64,000 bases of DNA from Cinclus cinclus (taxonomy: Eukaryota > Chordata > Aves > Passeriformes > Cinclidae). This document shows positions 37,216 through 52,100 of this stretch, one piece after another. The stretch lies in contig NC_085052.1 of the NCBI RefSeq assembly GCF_963662255.1, positions 9,197,807-9,261,806 on the forward strand, written 5' to 3'. The notes under the pieces were generated by a model. That model had not been told where the DNA came from and made no database searches. It was given only the letters and a program-made list of their open reading frames with translations. Made by a program: the position numbers and the translations under genes. Positions within the stretch are counted from its first letter, which is position 1, and each line of letters begins with the position of its first letter.

Positions 37216-40200
37216 GGAGCACTGTTTATGTTATGATTTATTAGTTTATATTTTTTCTTCTTCCTCATTCTATTATTGTATAGTTGGCACACCTTTTCTG
37301 CAAGCAGCTGTGACACTAAACTTTACAGCAGATCCCTCTGTCACATCTGCCAGTGTAATTTAGTGAATTTCAGCACAGTTTTCTGAACCAAGGTCCTGGC
37401 TTTCAGGCCCTGATGAATTATCTGTCAGAAGTAATTTTTGCCACTCTGCATTTTTGTAAAAGACTAATAAGAAAGGCATAAAAATAGTCAGAACCATGTC
37501 AGGAGTACATTTACTGCTCTATCACTAAGGAAGACTTTTAGGACTCCAAGTGTAATGATATCTCCCTGTAAAGCTTCAGTTTTGCTGCTGATGTTGTTGG
37601 GAGAAGTATGAGACCACAAGGGGCTACCATGAATACTTATTACCATGGGTCAAGTCTTCAGCCAGTGTTAATCAGCCTTATTTTCTAGATGTCAGGGAAC
37701 CTATACTGATTTATACCCCTAATAACCAGTATGAGACTGCCTGTGAATAACATCTAATATGGCCTTGGTTTTTGTGTTGCCAGGGTCACATAACCACTGT
37801 CAACTTTTCTGGAAGACTACTTATAATTTATAAATACAGTCCATGCTTACTCAGCTTCTTAATTGAATTAGGTATTTATTAGAAGCCATACAAGATATTT
37901 GCAAGCCATATTCTGTCTGTGAACACATTTACATAATGTCACTGCTTCTGTGGTTTCCTTGTCATTTTAAACCATGTTTGAAGTGAGTGGCTGATGAAAA
38001 ACTCATTGATGTCAATGAACATAAATGAGTTTTACTTCAGTATTTTACATGCTTGATATAGAAAGAAGTATATTACCTTGGCCTTGCTCTTCACTGCTGA
38101 TGCTTTTCTTGGCTTCTATTTATTTTTCTTGGTTTCCTCTTCAACTTTATTCTCTAAATTTGGTAGGATCTGCAGAGGGGCAACTGTCCAGAGACAGGTC
38201 AGTAATTTCCAAATACTATTTAGCATGTGAGATGGTTTCCCTTGCCTTTTTTATTGCACTTAGCAAGGGGTAACTATCGTGAGTTGTTTTGCATTTCACA
38301 GGGCAATAAATTAACACCAGCTGCCCTCACCCTGGGGCCTGCAGTGTATGCACCATTTCTCATTACTATAAAACAACTCCAACATTGCACTCCCATGGTT
38401 GCAGTGAAATTATTCAACTTTTAAGATTTATTTCTGAATGAGCTGTTATACACTGACAAACTACAGCTTGAACTGATTTGCAATATCTGGGAAAAGAAGC
38501 CCCTGTAAATTACCACTTATTTGCTCTTTAAAGCATCCTTTGTTTTCTCAAAACACAGAGGGCTGATATTTCCATAGGGCTTCAAACCTATTTGCTCCTT
38601 GCTATGGCCACAGATCACTTGTTAACCAATCTCTGGCCAGTTTGTGTCTCTGGGGGACTGGGTGTGTTGGTCACCAACATATTTTGTGCTGGGCTCAGGC
38701 AGAGACCTGCAGTGAGTATGGTCATACTGGCTGAGGTGTTGTACTAGTCTCACAAGTGATGAAACTTAGAATTTTGTTTAGGGCTCATGTTTAAAATGAA
38801 AATTGCAAAGCACTTCCATAGAAGTATGTGTCTCTAATCTGCAGGCACTCTTTGTCACCATGAGTGCAGTCATCCTCCTGGAGAATAGTTGGTGCTCACA
38901 CCTCCAGCTGGGCCCTGCCCTGTTCATTTCTTTACTCACTTTCAAAGCTTTCAAGAGCCTCTTTTCTCATGCTACAGCGACTAACTTACAAATGAACTCC
39001 TTTATTCACGTGGAAGCAAGAGATAAACACTTTATGGAGAATAGCAAAACCTGCTCCACTCCTTTTCCTTGTTCCTTAACCTCAATGCAATGAGGCAGTG
39101 TCAGCTCTGACAGGCAGGAGGAGGCAGCTGTGATCAGCTGACAAATGAAAATCCCTCTGACAACAACAGCAGGCAAGAAAAAATGCTCATTTGGACCTGA
39201 GATTACAATTTAAACAGATAAGTTTCTGAGAGAATCTCTGACAAAACATGGTTGTGTATCACAAGGAATTTTTTTGACCCTCAATCTTCTATTCTCTTTC
39301 TGGAGATGGGAGAATGATAGATCCAGAGTCAAAGCAAAAAACACAGGTAAAAAAGTAGTACAGCTCATCTTTGTTTGAAGCAAATCTATAAAAGTTGCTC
39401 CTGCTAAATCAGAAGATGAATTGTGTTATTCAGCTAAGCTACTAAACTATCACACCAAGAATCACAGAGAAAGGTCCTTTTTGTTCTTCATTGACCCTTC
39501 TTGGTTTGCTTTGGGATGCTCTTTGTTTTCTCTTAGTCTTGTCTAAGTCAATACCTTGCTGCAATCTTTCTACAAGGTGTCAAAACATGGAACAGTGGTT
39601 CATTTTCTCTCTGTATGCAGTGTAAATGAAGGCCTGTCCACAGAAGAAAAGAGATTGCTACATCCAGGCTGATTCAGCACAGCTACAGTGGATTAAATAT
39701 TTTATGGAATACTTGTAGTCTCCTCTTGATGGCTGTTGAGCAAATAGCCGAACCAGACAGGAAATTTGCATAAAGGGTTTTCCTAGTTATTAATTAGCAA
39801 AATTACCTCATTGTTCCAATTGCCTGCTGTACCTTGGTTTAAAAGCCCCACAATCAGGACAAAAAGGCTATTTGTACTGCCTTGTACATATCTCAAGTGA
39901 AGGACACCTGGGAAAAGAATAGGGTCTCAGTGATGATCAAAATGAAAAGGCTTCAGGAACCAGTTATGTTGCCAAACAGTGATTCAGAGTTTTGCTGTCC
40001 TCAAATGCCTGGTAATGCTATTTCTTCATAAAATAATTTCATATATTTCCCTTTAGATCATGTTTAAGGCACACTTCAGTATTCCTTTCTACAGTAAGTA
40101 GTAGATCTTTAGAAGCTTAGTGAATGTTTTCCAGTTAATACATTTTCTTGAGGGACGTTTTAAATCCTCACCTATCAACTTTTTATGCTCTATCCAAAGG

Positions 40201-40812
40201 TGCACAAGTACATAAATCCTATGAAACATTCACTGATAAATGATTGTGTGTTTCTTAATCCCCTCCTGTATTCCTTTCCATTAAGTGCTCTGAGCATCTT
40301 TTTCTTAGAGCTACTTACTGTTCTTGGGTTCAGATATTCCTTGTATTTTATCCCTTCATTCCTGTATATGTCTCTAGCTGCCAGAAGAACAATTCTGTTC
40401 CCCATCAGCTCTCAGGGATCAGTCACTTTTTCTTTAAAAAAACAACTTTATAGACTCTGCTTCTTTCACGTCTGTTTTTTTAATTGTGGGGTCTTAGAGA
40501 CCTGGACATAACTTTCTGTCAAGGTTACAACTATTTCTGCCCTCATTACCAACACCCTCAGTTTTCTTTTCCCTGTCTAACCATTCTTTCCTGAGAGAAC
40601 TACATGGGACTGCTCCACTGCTGAGCTGTCCTCTGTGCTCTTACCATGGGAACTACTTCTCATTCCCAAATATCCAAATACACTGGCTTGCAGATATTTT
40701 CTGACCTCCACAACAGCTTCTCTCTTATGACTAATAATCATAAATATTTAAATAATGTAGTGAAACATAATTTGTGTTTGTTTTTGCCATTTCTCCATTT
40801 TTTTTTCCCCAG

Positions 40813-40882
40813 CCATCTTAATAAACTTCTGGAACTCATCAGAGTTGTTATGGAAGAAGGTTGTTTGAGAAAAGATATTTAA
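40813..40882 (+). other. Weak terminal-exon candidate
   Basis: A strong acceptor (T-rich tract, TTTTTTCCCCAG ending at 40812) precedes 22 open codons and a TAA. The encoded segment HLNKLLELIRVVMEEGCLRK looks helical and amphipathic. An AATAAA lies at 41217-41222, a possible polyadenylation signal. Short open runs after T-rich AG sites are common by chance, and no partner exon is seen. Confidence 0.08.
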
Positions 40883-42700
40883 ATCTGGAGTAAATGCATG
40901 CTGTTTTATCTGCATACAGTGCAATAGATGCTCTTTTTCTTTTATTTGGCATTTATAAGGAGTGGCATTGTAAAAGCAAGTGCTTCAAAAGGTTCAGCGT
41001 GTTTGGACAGCTTCAGCAAAAGCAGTGATTTTGGATATAGAAAAAGAACTAAATAAGTGAGACATTAATAAGCTAAATGTCTTTGGGTTATTTGGAAGGA
41101 AAATAAGACATGAGTTTAACAATCCATAAACCCAACTGTATGGAGAGAAGATGTGATAGAAAGGAGTAAAGGGGTAATTATTTAGTGGCAGAATTTGAAG
41201 ATACAATTAATCTAGAAATAAAATGCAAATGATTGCCAGGACAACTTATAAGTTGGGAAGGTTTTCATCACATTAGGGCCTTAAAGAAGCACAAGCAGTC
41301 CTTTGGAAAAGTCAGATCAGCCAGAAATCATGGGCTTCCCTTGGAAACATACTTAAGTCAATTTATGGTGGTAATCCTTTCTATCACTGTTCTTGTTCTG
41401 CTCCTTGTGTCCTTTTCCCCTGCTCTTTTTTCTTTCTTGAAAATAGGAATATTTGACCAAGACTTTGTAAATTAGACTTAATGCTAGAAAGGGAATTTTG
41501 AACTGCTGTACTCATCTCCGTGTGTAGTAAGACAAAACCATGAAATGGCTTTGTGATGTGTCCTCATTTTTGTACTTCCTCATAAGGACCAACTTCCCCT
41601 CATGGTACAATATAGGGTGATGACAGCACTACATTGTGTCCTAACTATCCACTGGAGCTGCTGAATATGCTTAAGTAAGCAATTATGATCCTTAAAACAA
41701 CCATAAGAATGGATTTTTTTTTTCCCTATGAACTGATGAATCTGAAGTTACTGCAATAAAAATTCTTCAATTCAGGAAATATTGTTCTTCTATTTTTCTA
41801 GAAGCATTAAGCACCTCCCAGTTGTCCTACAGTTCCAATCCAACAACATTCATTTAAGTCTTCCATAATAAGTCTTCAAAGGCACTAGAATTCTCCCAGG
41901 ACTAAAAATCTTACGTGGAAACGTATTGCATATTGAAAATACCAATAATGAAAGATATTAAAAAATAAAAAAAAAACCTCTCTAAGAAACTCTGCAAGTA
42001 AGTAAGCATTAATGCCTTCCTCCAGAAGAATAAAATCTGTCATAATGTTTTTTGCTTTGTGTTAGAATGGGTCTTCTCAGTAATAATGAATGACTTTGTG
42101 TATCATACAATAATGAGTATTAGCTGAGAGCAGCCATGTCACTGAGACACAACAGGAATAACAGCAAACTTCAAGGGAAGCAAGTCCAGAGAATTAGGAA
42201 CCTAAAGGACCTGGAAACCATTCTCAAGCTACTTGCCATTTATAACACAGTACGTTTAACACATAGAAATGCAAAGATTGTCACAATATCATAACCTAAA
42301 TCAAAAAATGTTTCAGAATAGATTTTTAAATTGCTTTCTAGAGTCTTTGTCAGTACATCTACAAAGATTTTTGCTTTTGACAGCACTTGGTTTGATAGCA
42401 ATTCAAAGAACAGTTAAATAATCCAGGTAATTTTCCTCTTGGTTAGGTACTAGTCTTTAAAGAATACCTTTAAAAATAGAACAAAAACTAGTAATCTTAA
42501 TCACATCCTGCGCTAGACTGAAATTAGTTCTGCTGTTATCTTCAGTTTCTTTTTGCTAGAAAGAGGAAAAGTTGCTGTGTTTTGGTCAAGTAACCATCCA
42601 TTTATTTATAAGTAGTGGATATCAGCCAGATGGTAACAAAATTTCTGCAGCAGCTAAACAGAGATGCATTGTTTCACATCAGGCAATTGAAATTGTAACA

Positions 42701-43150
42701 AGTTAAATTTATAGTAATGCATCTCAGTTGAGAATTATCATTCATGATACTCTTTGACTTTTGCTGTGGCAGCTGGAGAGTGTCAGATCTTCAGCCCTAA
42801 GGCTGAAGGCAGCTGGTGTGACTCCCACATAGCAGTGTCATTTAAATCACTAAATCCATCTGTGGCTTAATTTTGGAACAGATAGTGATTCACAATCACA
42901 AGACTTGTAAGTTCATTAGTTTGCATGGCTGTGCTAATTGCTGTCCTGTAATGCTGTTTCAAATTTCATCTATAACATGGAAATCATAATGATTTTTTTA
43001 AAAGCTTTGCCTGAGTCAAGATCTTTGAATTATTACAGCTGTTAATATAAAGATCTTAACTCCTCATCTGGGGCTAAAGCTATGCAAATTATATTATAGC
43101 TGATAATCTTTGTCATGTTTGATCATAGCTTTTGAATTATACTTAAAAGG
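42701..43150. promoter_or_regulatory. Possible conserved noncoding element
   Basis: This block combines an 8-bp perfect inverted repeat with a 4-nt loop (CTTCAGCC at 42789-42796, GGCTGAAG at 42801-42808), a TTTGCATGG near 42920, and a perfect octamer ATGCAAAT at 43082-43089. It also has GCTAATTG and CAATCACAAG motifs. It contains no repeat and no long frame. The density of POU and homeodomain-type sites suggests an enhancer, but this is inference from one sequence. Confidence 0.2.
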
Positions 43151-46100
43151 GAACTGATTTTGGTGAAGAAAGCAAAAATCAATAGTTTAAGAACATTTTT
43201 CACTGAGGTAAATAGTCATTGACTGTAGTGGATTTTGACTTTGCACTTTTGATTTTTTCCACATTTTCTCTTATTTCAAATTAGCCTTTCAGCACTTGAT
43301 TCTCAATCAGCAAATCTCTCTGATTTAATTCAAATAGATTCAGATGTTCAGAGTATCTGAACAAGGTTGTTTTAAATTTTTTGTACTGAACAGCCAGTGA
43401 CTTGGAAGGCATTTATTATCTTGCTGTATAAATTGCTCATATAAGGCTTCCAGGGAAAGGCAAACACACAGCAGTGTGAACAGTGCTGTTTTACTGTACA
43501 TGACAAAGGCAATGCTAAAGCAATATCCTACTGAAGAAGTGTCTGGGCTTTTCCACTACTACATGGAAAATGTAGAAGAGCTTCCAGATACATCAGTTGT
43601 GTCAGGCATTTGCTTCTTAAAATCTTTTTTCCAGTGGAATTGAAGAGCTGAAAGGTGAAGCTGTGACATCAATCCTGTGCTCTCCTTTCCCTCCCCTCTT
43701 TAAGCAAAAAACAAATTCTGTACTGACTATACAGGCTTCTTAGTGTGCATTTTTCATTCTACCTGCTCTGCTGAAGGCACCTGGAAGTAAAGAATAAACA
43801 AACCACAAGCACTGCTTTTACTCTGTACTCAACTTGAAGGGTTGCTTGTTTTTCCACAAGATTTGATGATGGTTTTGTTACTTCAATAAAAAAGACTGGG
43901 ACCCAAGGGACCCAGAACTCTCCACTCAGAAAGACTTGGATTGAGGACAGGTCTGCAAACCCTGAATATTTCCCTGAATTTTTGCCAAATGCTGTAGTTT
44001 GGAGAATTTCAGTGAAACAAAACAAAGCTCAGTGATGTTTCCAGTAACCGGTTGGTTTCTTCCCAACCCTTTGCAGGTGAAAAAATGTCTTCTTATTGAG
44101 TGCACTCCTCATTTTGTTATTTCAAATTATGCCATTCCCCAGAGTAGAGTGTAACTTTAAGTACTTGAGAATTTTGCTAACATCTCTCACAAATGGACCT
44201 CTACAGAAAACTCTGCTGTAAGTGAAAAACACAGTTCTGTGGAGGATTATGAATGCTGTTTTTCTCCTGTTCAGAATTAATCCTGAATTCAGCTGGATAT
44301 ACATAAAGTTTTGAAAGAGAAATATTTAATTTTAGATGCCTTTAAACTGAATAATATATTTTATGCTTCTTAATATATTGTTTATAAGCACAGAGAAATG
44401 GAGAAAAATAGGGCAACAAATCTGTGATTGAGGTTGTTTAGATTCATTCCCTCCTCTCCATCTAAACAAACATTTTGGTAAATTGTTTCTGTTACCCAAA
44501 ATGTTGCTTTTAATTTTTGATTAAGCTGTGTTTTCCTCTAGAAAATGGTTAAAATGTTCCAAATTAGTTATTTGTTGTTATGTTGTGGACTTTGACTTCA
44601 AATACATAGCTCAGATCCTCACCTCTCATAACCTCAAACCTAAATCATGTACCTGAGATGGTAAAATTCAAGCCTTTAACTTGATATGAAGTCTGAAGTG
44701 ATGAGACTATATTTTCTTGATGCATTCGTTGTTCAGAGTAACAGAGAGAACATGAACATGGTGTACCTTGAATTAATACCCATGTTATAACGTTGCCATT
44801 ACTGTCATCTAGCTCCTATTTCTGTATAAGTGGCTTCTGTTCTCAATTTCTCCATTCATCTGTTTTAGAAAAAAATCTGTGGACAGGAAATTTAGCACAG
44901 TCATTTACAACATGCATATTAACAGCCAGGTATAATAAGTCAGGTTGTTAACTGTGAAATTAGGATATAAATGAAAATGGGAGGTGATTTCATCATGTGC
45001 TGATTAATCCCTTTTGGTCAGTTTTTAAAAGGATTTTTTTTAATTTTTCCAAAATTTTTCCTTAACCCAGTTTTTTTTTTTTTCTCTTCTTCTTTGTATT
45101 ATGCAAACCAATTTCTTTTGGAAGATATGTTTTTTCTTGGCACCCTTGTTTTTTCCTATATCTTAGTAAGATTCTCACTAAAACGTCAGGCTCTTGCTTT
45201 CTCCCTCATACTCACAATACAGAGAAAATTGCATCACACAATGAGCATCTAAAGAGAACAAATTCATGACAAAAGCTGTTATGATGACTTCACAGGAATG
45301 AACAAGGGGAACAGATTTAAATGTAACTTCATTTGATAGCTTGTGAAGACAAAAATGCAGCTACACCTGTGTCTCAGTGCAGGACTATTATCCTGAAGCA
45401 TCCAGCTGAATGCTAAGGGGCAAAGGAAAGCTGTTTTTAATGTCTGTCTGAGGCATTTGATTGAGTTGTAATTATCTACCTGTGTGGTTTTCCAGGGAGG
45501 AGCAGGGCACTGCTGGCTATAGTGGAAGCATTTGCTTTTTGAGAGGGTATCTTACATTGAAATCTTACATTAAAATCTTGTCTTTTACTGCTGCATGCAC
45601 TAATCAATGAGAGTGAATATTGCTGACTGATTATGAGTCTAGTGATGCACTCTCTTGCTTAACCAGCAATTATTCTATTAAAATATACATCAGAACAAAT
45701 TCCTTTCACACTCTAATCTTTGCCCTCCCTAATCTCAGCTGTCAATAACAGATTGCACTCTGAATTGCCAAACCTGAGAAGGAAGTGCTTTGTCCTTTGG
45801 AGCAGGAATGTACCATGCCTGTGATGTTTGCTTCCCCATAGCTTTAAATTGTCTGGAGTAGAAACTTGAATGTGTGGGTCTGGAATTGCTGTTCATTTCT
45901 GTCCTCTTGGTGGGATACAAACAGACATTCAAGAAGCAGTTTTTCCAAATTTAATTATTTCTTCTTGCATTCACCTGAAAACAATGTTGAAAACAACAGA
46001 CAAAGATAATGCCTAAATCCAAACCAATCCGAATCTGGCTATGTTTTTTTTGGTGTATTAATTTTTGATAAGTAGCTAATTAATTCTTTTCCTGGTCTCT

Positions 46101-49100
46101 GAACTTGTTCTAAGCATTGACTTGGTTTTAATTAATGAAGAGTTCAACGCCAGCTAACCCCAGCTGTTCATGTAAGAAGGCACCTATGCCCTCCAATTCA
46201 TTATGGGTTTTAGTTACTCAGTCTGGTGGTATGGAGTGACTGAAAAAACATGGGTCTGCTAATCTATGGAGCAGTCACAGAGCTGTTCTCCCTGGGAGTT
46301 TGGGGGTGGTAGGGAAAGAGTGAGCACAGTCCATGCCTTAGAGTGACTAGGGTGTTCTAAATCCAAGTAATTTTAATCACTGCATAAGTAATGGAATAAA
46401 TGATCATGGAAACAATGCATAAGAATGTGAAGATAAGGACAGACTTATAAGACACTATGGAGATGAATAAAAGTTACCTGAATTTGTGAGAAGCAAGGCA
46501 TATCAAGTCAGTCTTATTGGGGTTTTGGGCCCTGTGATTTAACAGGACAAAGCCAGCATCCCAAAAGGGATCCAGTACATTGGGCACCAGCTCTGCTGTG
46601 AGAGGGAGGGGATGGAGGTGAGACTTGCTGAGTGCAGATGTGTCTGAGACATGGGAGGGTGAAACGCTGATATGGGGTCATAGAAAAAACTGGGAAATGC
46701 TGTGGGGAGACCAGTAACAGGAATGAGGACACTGGGAAATGGGAAGCCTGGAGCTTTCCCTTGTCATAGGGATCTTCAGTGGTAGTAGAAGGGGGTTCAG
46801 AAGTGTGAGATATACTGGGTTCCAAAAGGCTGTGCCTTCTAGTCCTGTAGAAACTCAAATTTGGGACTGCTGCTTCCTTTGCTGTATCTCTTTCTACTTT
46901 GATGAGCTGTACCAGGGTGACAGAGCTTTAGCCTGGAGTAAGAGAGATTCAAGCACTCTTATTGTATAAACTTTCTAGGGTAGCCAAGGGAGACAGTGCC
47001 CTTTTTCAACTTTTCATGATGGAGCTCTTACCCGTGTTAAAGATAATGAAAATTTCTTGAATTATGTTTCCCCTGGAATATGTTTTCCTCAAACAGAAGC
47101 AAATAACCATTTGTTTTTGGAATAACTTCCTTTCTCATGCAATACTGTTTTTAATGCTAGAAGTTAGAGAAAACATTAAGAAAAATTCATAAGGTCTGTT
47201 GGTTAGAAATTACCATTTCACAGTAGTCCCTCAGAGCTGCTATTGAAGACATAAACCCAAAGCTGATGTCTCTGCAGAAGTCAGCATGAAAGCACAGGAC
47301 TTCACAAGGGGCTGCCCATTGTAAGAGACAAGTCACTAGAAGTGGTCATAGATGCTACAGCAACCAGGAGGAAGAAATTTGTCTTTGATCTTTCTCTTAG
47401 CAGTCTTCTAAGCCCTCTGGGAGTGTTCGTCCCAGCAAAGCTAAGGTCATTGTTCAGAGCAGAGCTGAGAGAATTACATTGGACAGGCTCTGTCTGCAGT
47501 GTCGGACACAGTTTCAAGTGCTGCAGACTTTCTGAAGAGCCTTTAACAGTCAGTCCTTATTAACTGCTCCCAGCCTGGCTTTTTCTAAACATCGTGTCTG
47601 AAATGTCTCCCATAAGAATATAATCTTATTTTTAATGATTCCCACGATCAGCCATTCCAAGAAGATGAGATTTACATAAATTTCTGGTTTCTTCTACTTC
47701 TTCTACTCTTCTTCTAACACTTTCACTTAATCTGCTCCTTTTTGTCTATTAGAGATCAGGTAGAAAATAATACTGCTCCATTTCCAAAACAAGTTTTTTT
47801 GTTTATTTGTAACAGAAAAGCAAACCAATAAATTTCTTCAAGAAAACTATTTCCCAAAGAATGTAGAGCTAATGACATAAAACACAATTATACTGAAAAA
47901 ATCTGTAGTGAGTTAGACTTCTGTTGGGTTCTGAGTTTGTCTCCATGTGCTTTATTATTGTGTTAGATTATAGTCCATGGGACATAAAATGAATATCGTA
48001 TTTCTTAAAGGTTTATGATGCACAGCAGGAATTTCTGAAATTACAGACACATTTTGGAGAAATATACTCATTCACTTGTTATCTTGTGATTTTTTCCTAT
48101 AGACCTATGATGGACATTCTTTCTTGGAGGAATGCTGCCACATACAGATGCTTTAGACAACAGCTGAAAATCTTTCTGAGAGAATGTGTGACTCTGATGA
48201 CCATAATGCAAATAGTCATCCATCTGTTGTCAAATATAGTTAAGAGAAGTTTACTATCCCAAAAAATTGTTTTAATCTAAATTGTCCAGATTAGAACTGC
48301 AATCCATGTTATGCACGATGATTCCTAATGTCATTGCTTAAAATCTGTGTCAGAACCCCCCAGACAAACCACAAATATGAAACAGAAAATTAGTGATGAA
48401 GAAGAATCCAGTGAGGTAAAAAAATCTGACCTAGCTTCCATATTGGGTGCTAGTGCTTTTTCATGACTGGCCAGTATGTTCTGTGTGTCAGTGCAAGTTT
48501 TCTAAGTTAAATATCCTTTAATAGGACAAGAATCCACCTTCCTTTTCCCTTATCTGTATCTTGCTCTTTTTGCTCATTTCCTTTAAGTATTTTGATTTTA
48601 GATACTGAGCCTGATGTCACAACATTAGTTTCTCTCAGAATTTTTTCACTACTTTTTCTTTCTTCAGAAGTACAGCCTGTCCTTTAGTCATAAGGACAAA
48701 GTTCGGATTGGAAGGCACCAGGATTTAGAGTTTAGCCTTTAATATAAGTTAAAATAAACAGCTTTTCATTCTACCTTAAGATACTTACTGACACAATGAA
48801 CACAGTTTATTTGCTACAGCAGCTGAGAAAATTCTATTAAGTCAGAAAAAAGGATTCTGAGCTTTTACCTCTGTTGTCTAAATTCTGGTTTCCTCTGAAT
48901 TCCCCTCTTATAAAAGGTTATGGAGAAGTTGGTTACTCCGTTGATATTAAAGGGGAAGAAAGTTAAATAAAGCTCCCAAGTGTTACTGTGCTCAAGTGCC
49001 CAGTCAATGCACACAAACTATTACAGTTTCTCTACAGCAATTTACCTAATCTTGTCATGAAAATGTTACTGTCATAAAAGACCTTTCAGTCAAGACCGAG

Positions 49101-52100
49101 AGGGAAGGGAAACTACTCTCTCTAGAGATGGGAACTGGAGGTTTATGTGTGTTTTTGAAAACAGACTTGTACACAGACTATGGCAGTTTTCTTTTGCCTC
49201 ATCTCTCACATAATTCACCTTGTCAGAGGAGCCAAGAGACTTCACTGTTCTATGAAATAGCAAGGGTTAGGAGAACAGGTAAATAATGAATAGCAGAGAG
49301 ATCTGCTTGCTTTACTTCCACTTCTCTCTAAGATGCAATGGATCAGAAGATGAGTACCCTGTGTAATGCTCAGGAATTCTCTGAGGTAGTTGTTAAATCT
49401 TAAGCTACTTATCAGACATCTTGTGTTGGTGCTTGAGAGCCTTGCTGACCATGACTAATTTGTCCTCAAGTTCCATTGAAATATCTCAGGCTCCTTGAAA
49501 GGGCTCTGCCTAATAATGCATTACAAACACAATACCATCTGTTTTAGCTCAGTGTATCTTTGGTCTTGTTATAGCTGTGAAATAATATGTTCCTGGAGTG
49601 ATACTGCACAAGCAGTTTATTTGAAGATTATGTGGGTTTGCCACAGACAGCAAATTATTACATCTTTATAATTCTAGTTCTATCCTTGTGGAACTCAGGA
49701 AAGTATAAATAATATTATTTTCAACAATAACAAATAAGAATTTTAATATCCTTATTCTACTTTTTTTTTTTTTTTTTTTGTTACTGGTCTTTTACCATTA
49801 TTTGGATTAGTTAAAAAAATTGACAGGTTAAAACATGGCTGTATATATTCATGGAGGGATAGCTAAGAATCATAATTACTAGATTTTAATAACTTCATCA
49901 CATTTTAATTGTCAACAGCTACCTGAAAATATCTTAAGATATTGCTGCTCCAAGTTTTTATTGTCTTGGCACAATCTTATCACAATTTTATATAAGAAAA
50001 AACCCCATACAAAAAACCAAACCCAAACCTCAAACTCACATTTCCCACACCAATGAGCTCAACAGAAACAATGACAAAAGAATATCCTCTTCTTCCCACT
50101 TCTTTTCCTTATGAGACCTCATTGATGAAGCTCAGCTGGTTCACTGTGATTGTCAGACAGCATCATGAGAAGTATAAGTACACATGATCAATTCCTGGCA
50201 TACTGTAGACCTGCAATAATCATACCAGAGACTGGCTGAGCATATGGCTGTAAACCTCTCTTCCCTACCAGCAGGATGTTCCACATATTCATCAAAATCT
50301 TACAAACCAGAAGGGGTGGATTTCTTCTCTTGTTTTCTTCAAACATTTCAATAATGTCAGTAAGCTAGAAGTGTTCTGTACTCCCCAGGCCCTGGTACGA
50401 AGCTGCCCTTGGCTGGCCTCATCCATTTTTTTTCCCTGTCTTCTTGGTATGTCTTAACACCTAACGAATAAATTTTATGATTTTGGTGCCAATTTGCCTT
50501 AAGCAATTTTGAGCTATGCTTTACCCTTATGCCCCTTGCCTTAACGTGGACAAAGCTTTCATGTCACTGCATATGTGCAGATTCAGACCCAAATTCTTTA
50601 AATTAATTTTTACAAAGGCTTCTAGGCCTAAAGATTTGATAAGGTATGTCACTATATTTTTTTCCCTTTAGTATTCAATCACTGAATAAAAGCAGGGTAG
50701 GGGGGAGGAGAACATATCTCCTTTAACTGGTATCTAATGTCTGGGAGGCAAGGCTGTGACACTCACCTTTGAGTTGTAGATGTAGTTGTACCTCTGTTGT
50801 AGATGTTGTGGCAGACCTTTCAGAGAGACATTCTTTTGTGAAGACCACGAAGTAAACATTTTTACCTTTGGCCTTGTGAATTTGAAGCAGGATTGAACTG
50901 GGAAGTCCCTCAGAGTGCTGTGGTATTGGCAGTGTATGTTTTAAGTAGTACACACAAAAAGGTGAAGGTTTTTAATAACTTCCACAGAGTGGTTGTGCTG
51001 AATGTTAGAACAGAAAAGAAACAGTTGTGCACAATTCACTGAAGCAGACTTCAGTTTTCCTTACTCTTTGCCTTCCACCTCAGCAGGACACTGCTGCTTA
51101 CTTCATCTGATAACAGTCTAACAATCCCAAAAAAGCTGCTTTTATAAGATTTTAGCTGTCCAATGTGTCGTTACGTCTGCACACAATTTGCAGTGCAGTC
51201 AATTATCACAGATTTGTACATATCCAGGGACAACTGCAGGCTCCACCCTTCAAACAGAAATAATATAACTTTATTGATATTTCTGGACTAGTTCTTTAAC
51301 ATAATAAATTTTCCTGAGCTGCACTGCTGACACAGTTTTAAAAACAGCCTAAACCAGGCTCAATAAATGTAGGCTGTGGCAGAGTAGAGTTCAACATGTG
51401 AGGCTAGATTCGCACCAAGCCCCAAATGACAACCAAGCTGTTGCAGCAACTTAATAATTGAACATATAATCTGCTCCAGAATTGTCTCTGGTGATAGACG
51501 GTGCCAAGTGTGATCTTTCCATCCAAATGGGCTTGGTGAGGTTTATGCCCACCTGACCCAGGAGGAGATTGGAGGTAGCTGGACCTTCCACACAGATGGG
51601 TTGCTGCCATTTAATATCTACTTGTGGAATCTGGAGGCCCACCAGCCTGAATCCTTCTCTCTGGCAGTGCATGGTGAGCATGAGAGAACCACAGCTGTGC
51701 TTTCTATCTCCACTCCATCATCCCTGTGTTAGAGGCTGAGGAGGACCAGGCTGGGCTGATCTTTACCCAAAGGAAGTGTCTGACTAAACCAAACTAACAT
51801 TGCAGCAATGTGTGCAGCTGAGCTTTTGGTCTTTGACTCTGTGTAGCTTTATCTGCAGTTCCACAGAAAGAGAACTGCTTATAGATTAACATGCATTGAA
51901 ATTATTTTGACTTCATTTTGATATCTGAAAGTATTCTGTATGTGCACTTTTAGTACTCAGGGTTTACTGTAATTTTAATTAAAATTCTATGAGCTTTTTT
52001 TGAAAAAAACTCTTAGTAATAAATAATTAATTGAAATAATAAATTAGTAATTGTAGGAATTATACATATGCACTTCCCTTGGGTCTTTGCAGCATTATTT

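Larger units (their letters stand above)
36991..42700. other. Unique noncoding DNA, no gene recognised
   Basis: No gene is recognised apart from the weak exon candidate at 40813-40882. Plus frames at 37016-37363, 38803-39093 and 40185-40511 are pyrimidine-rich and lack known motifs. The part 39700-39900 is an AT-rich patch with an octamer ATTTGCAT at 39764-39771 and a TTAATTAG homeodomain site near 39790, possibly regulatory. An A-rich run lies near 41961-41979. Confidence 0.5.

Noticed and set aside
51404..51681. Two overlapping minus-strand frames in a non-AT-rich patch, considered as a retrocopy
   Set aside because: No recognisable protein, no poly(A) tail and no target-site duplication.
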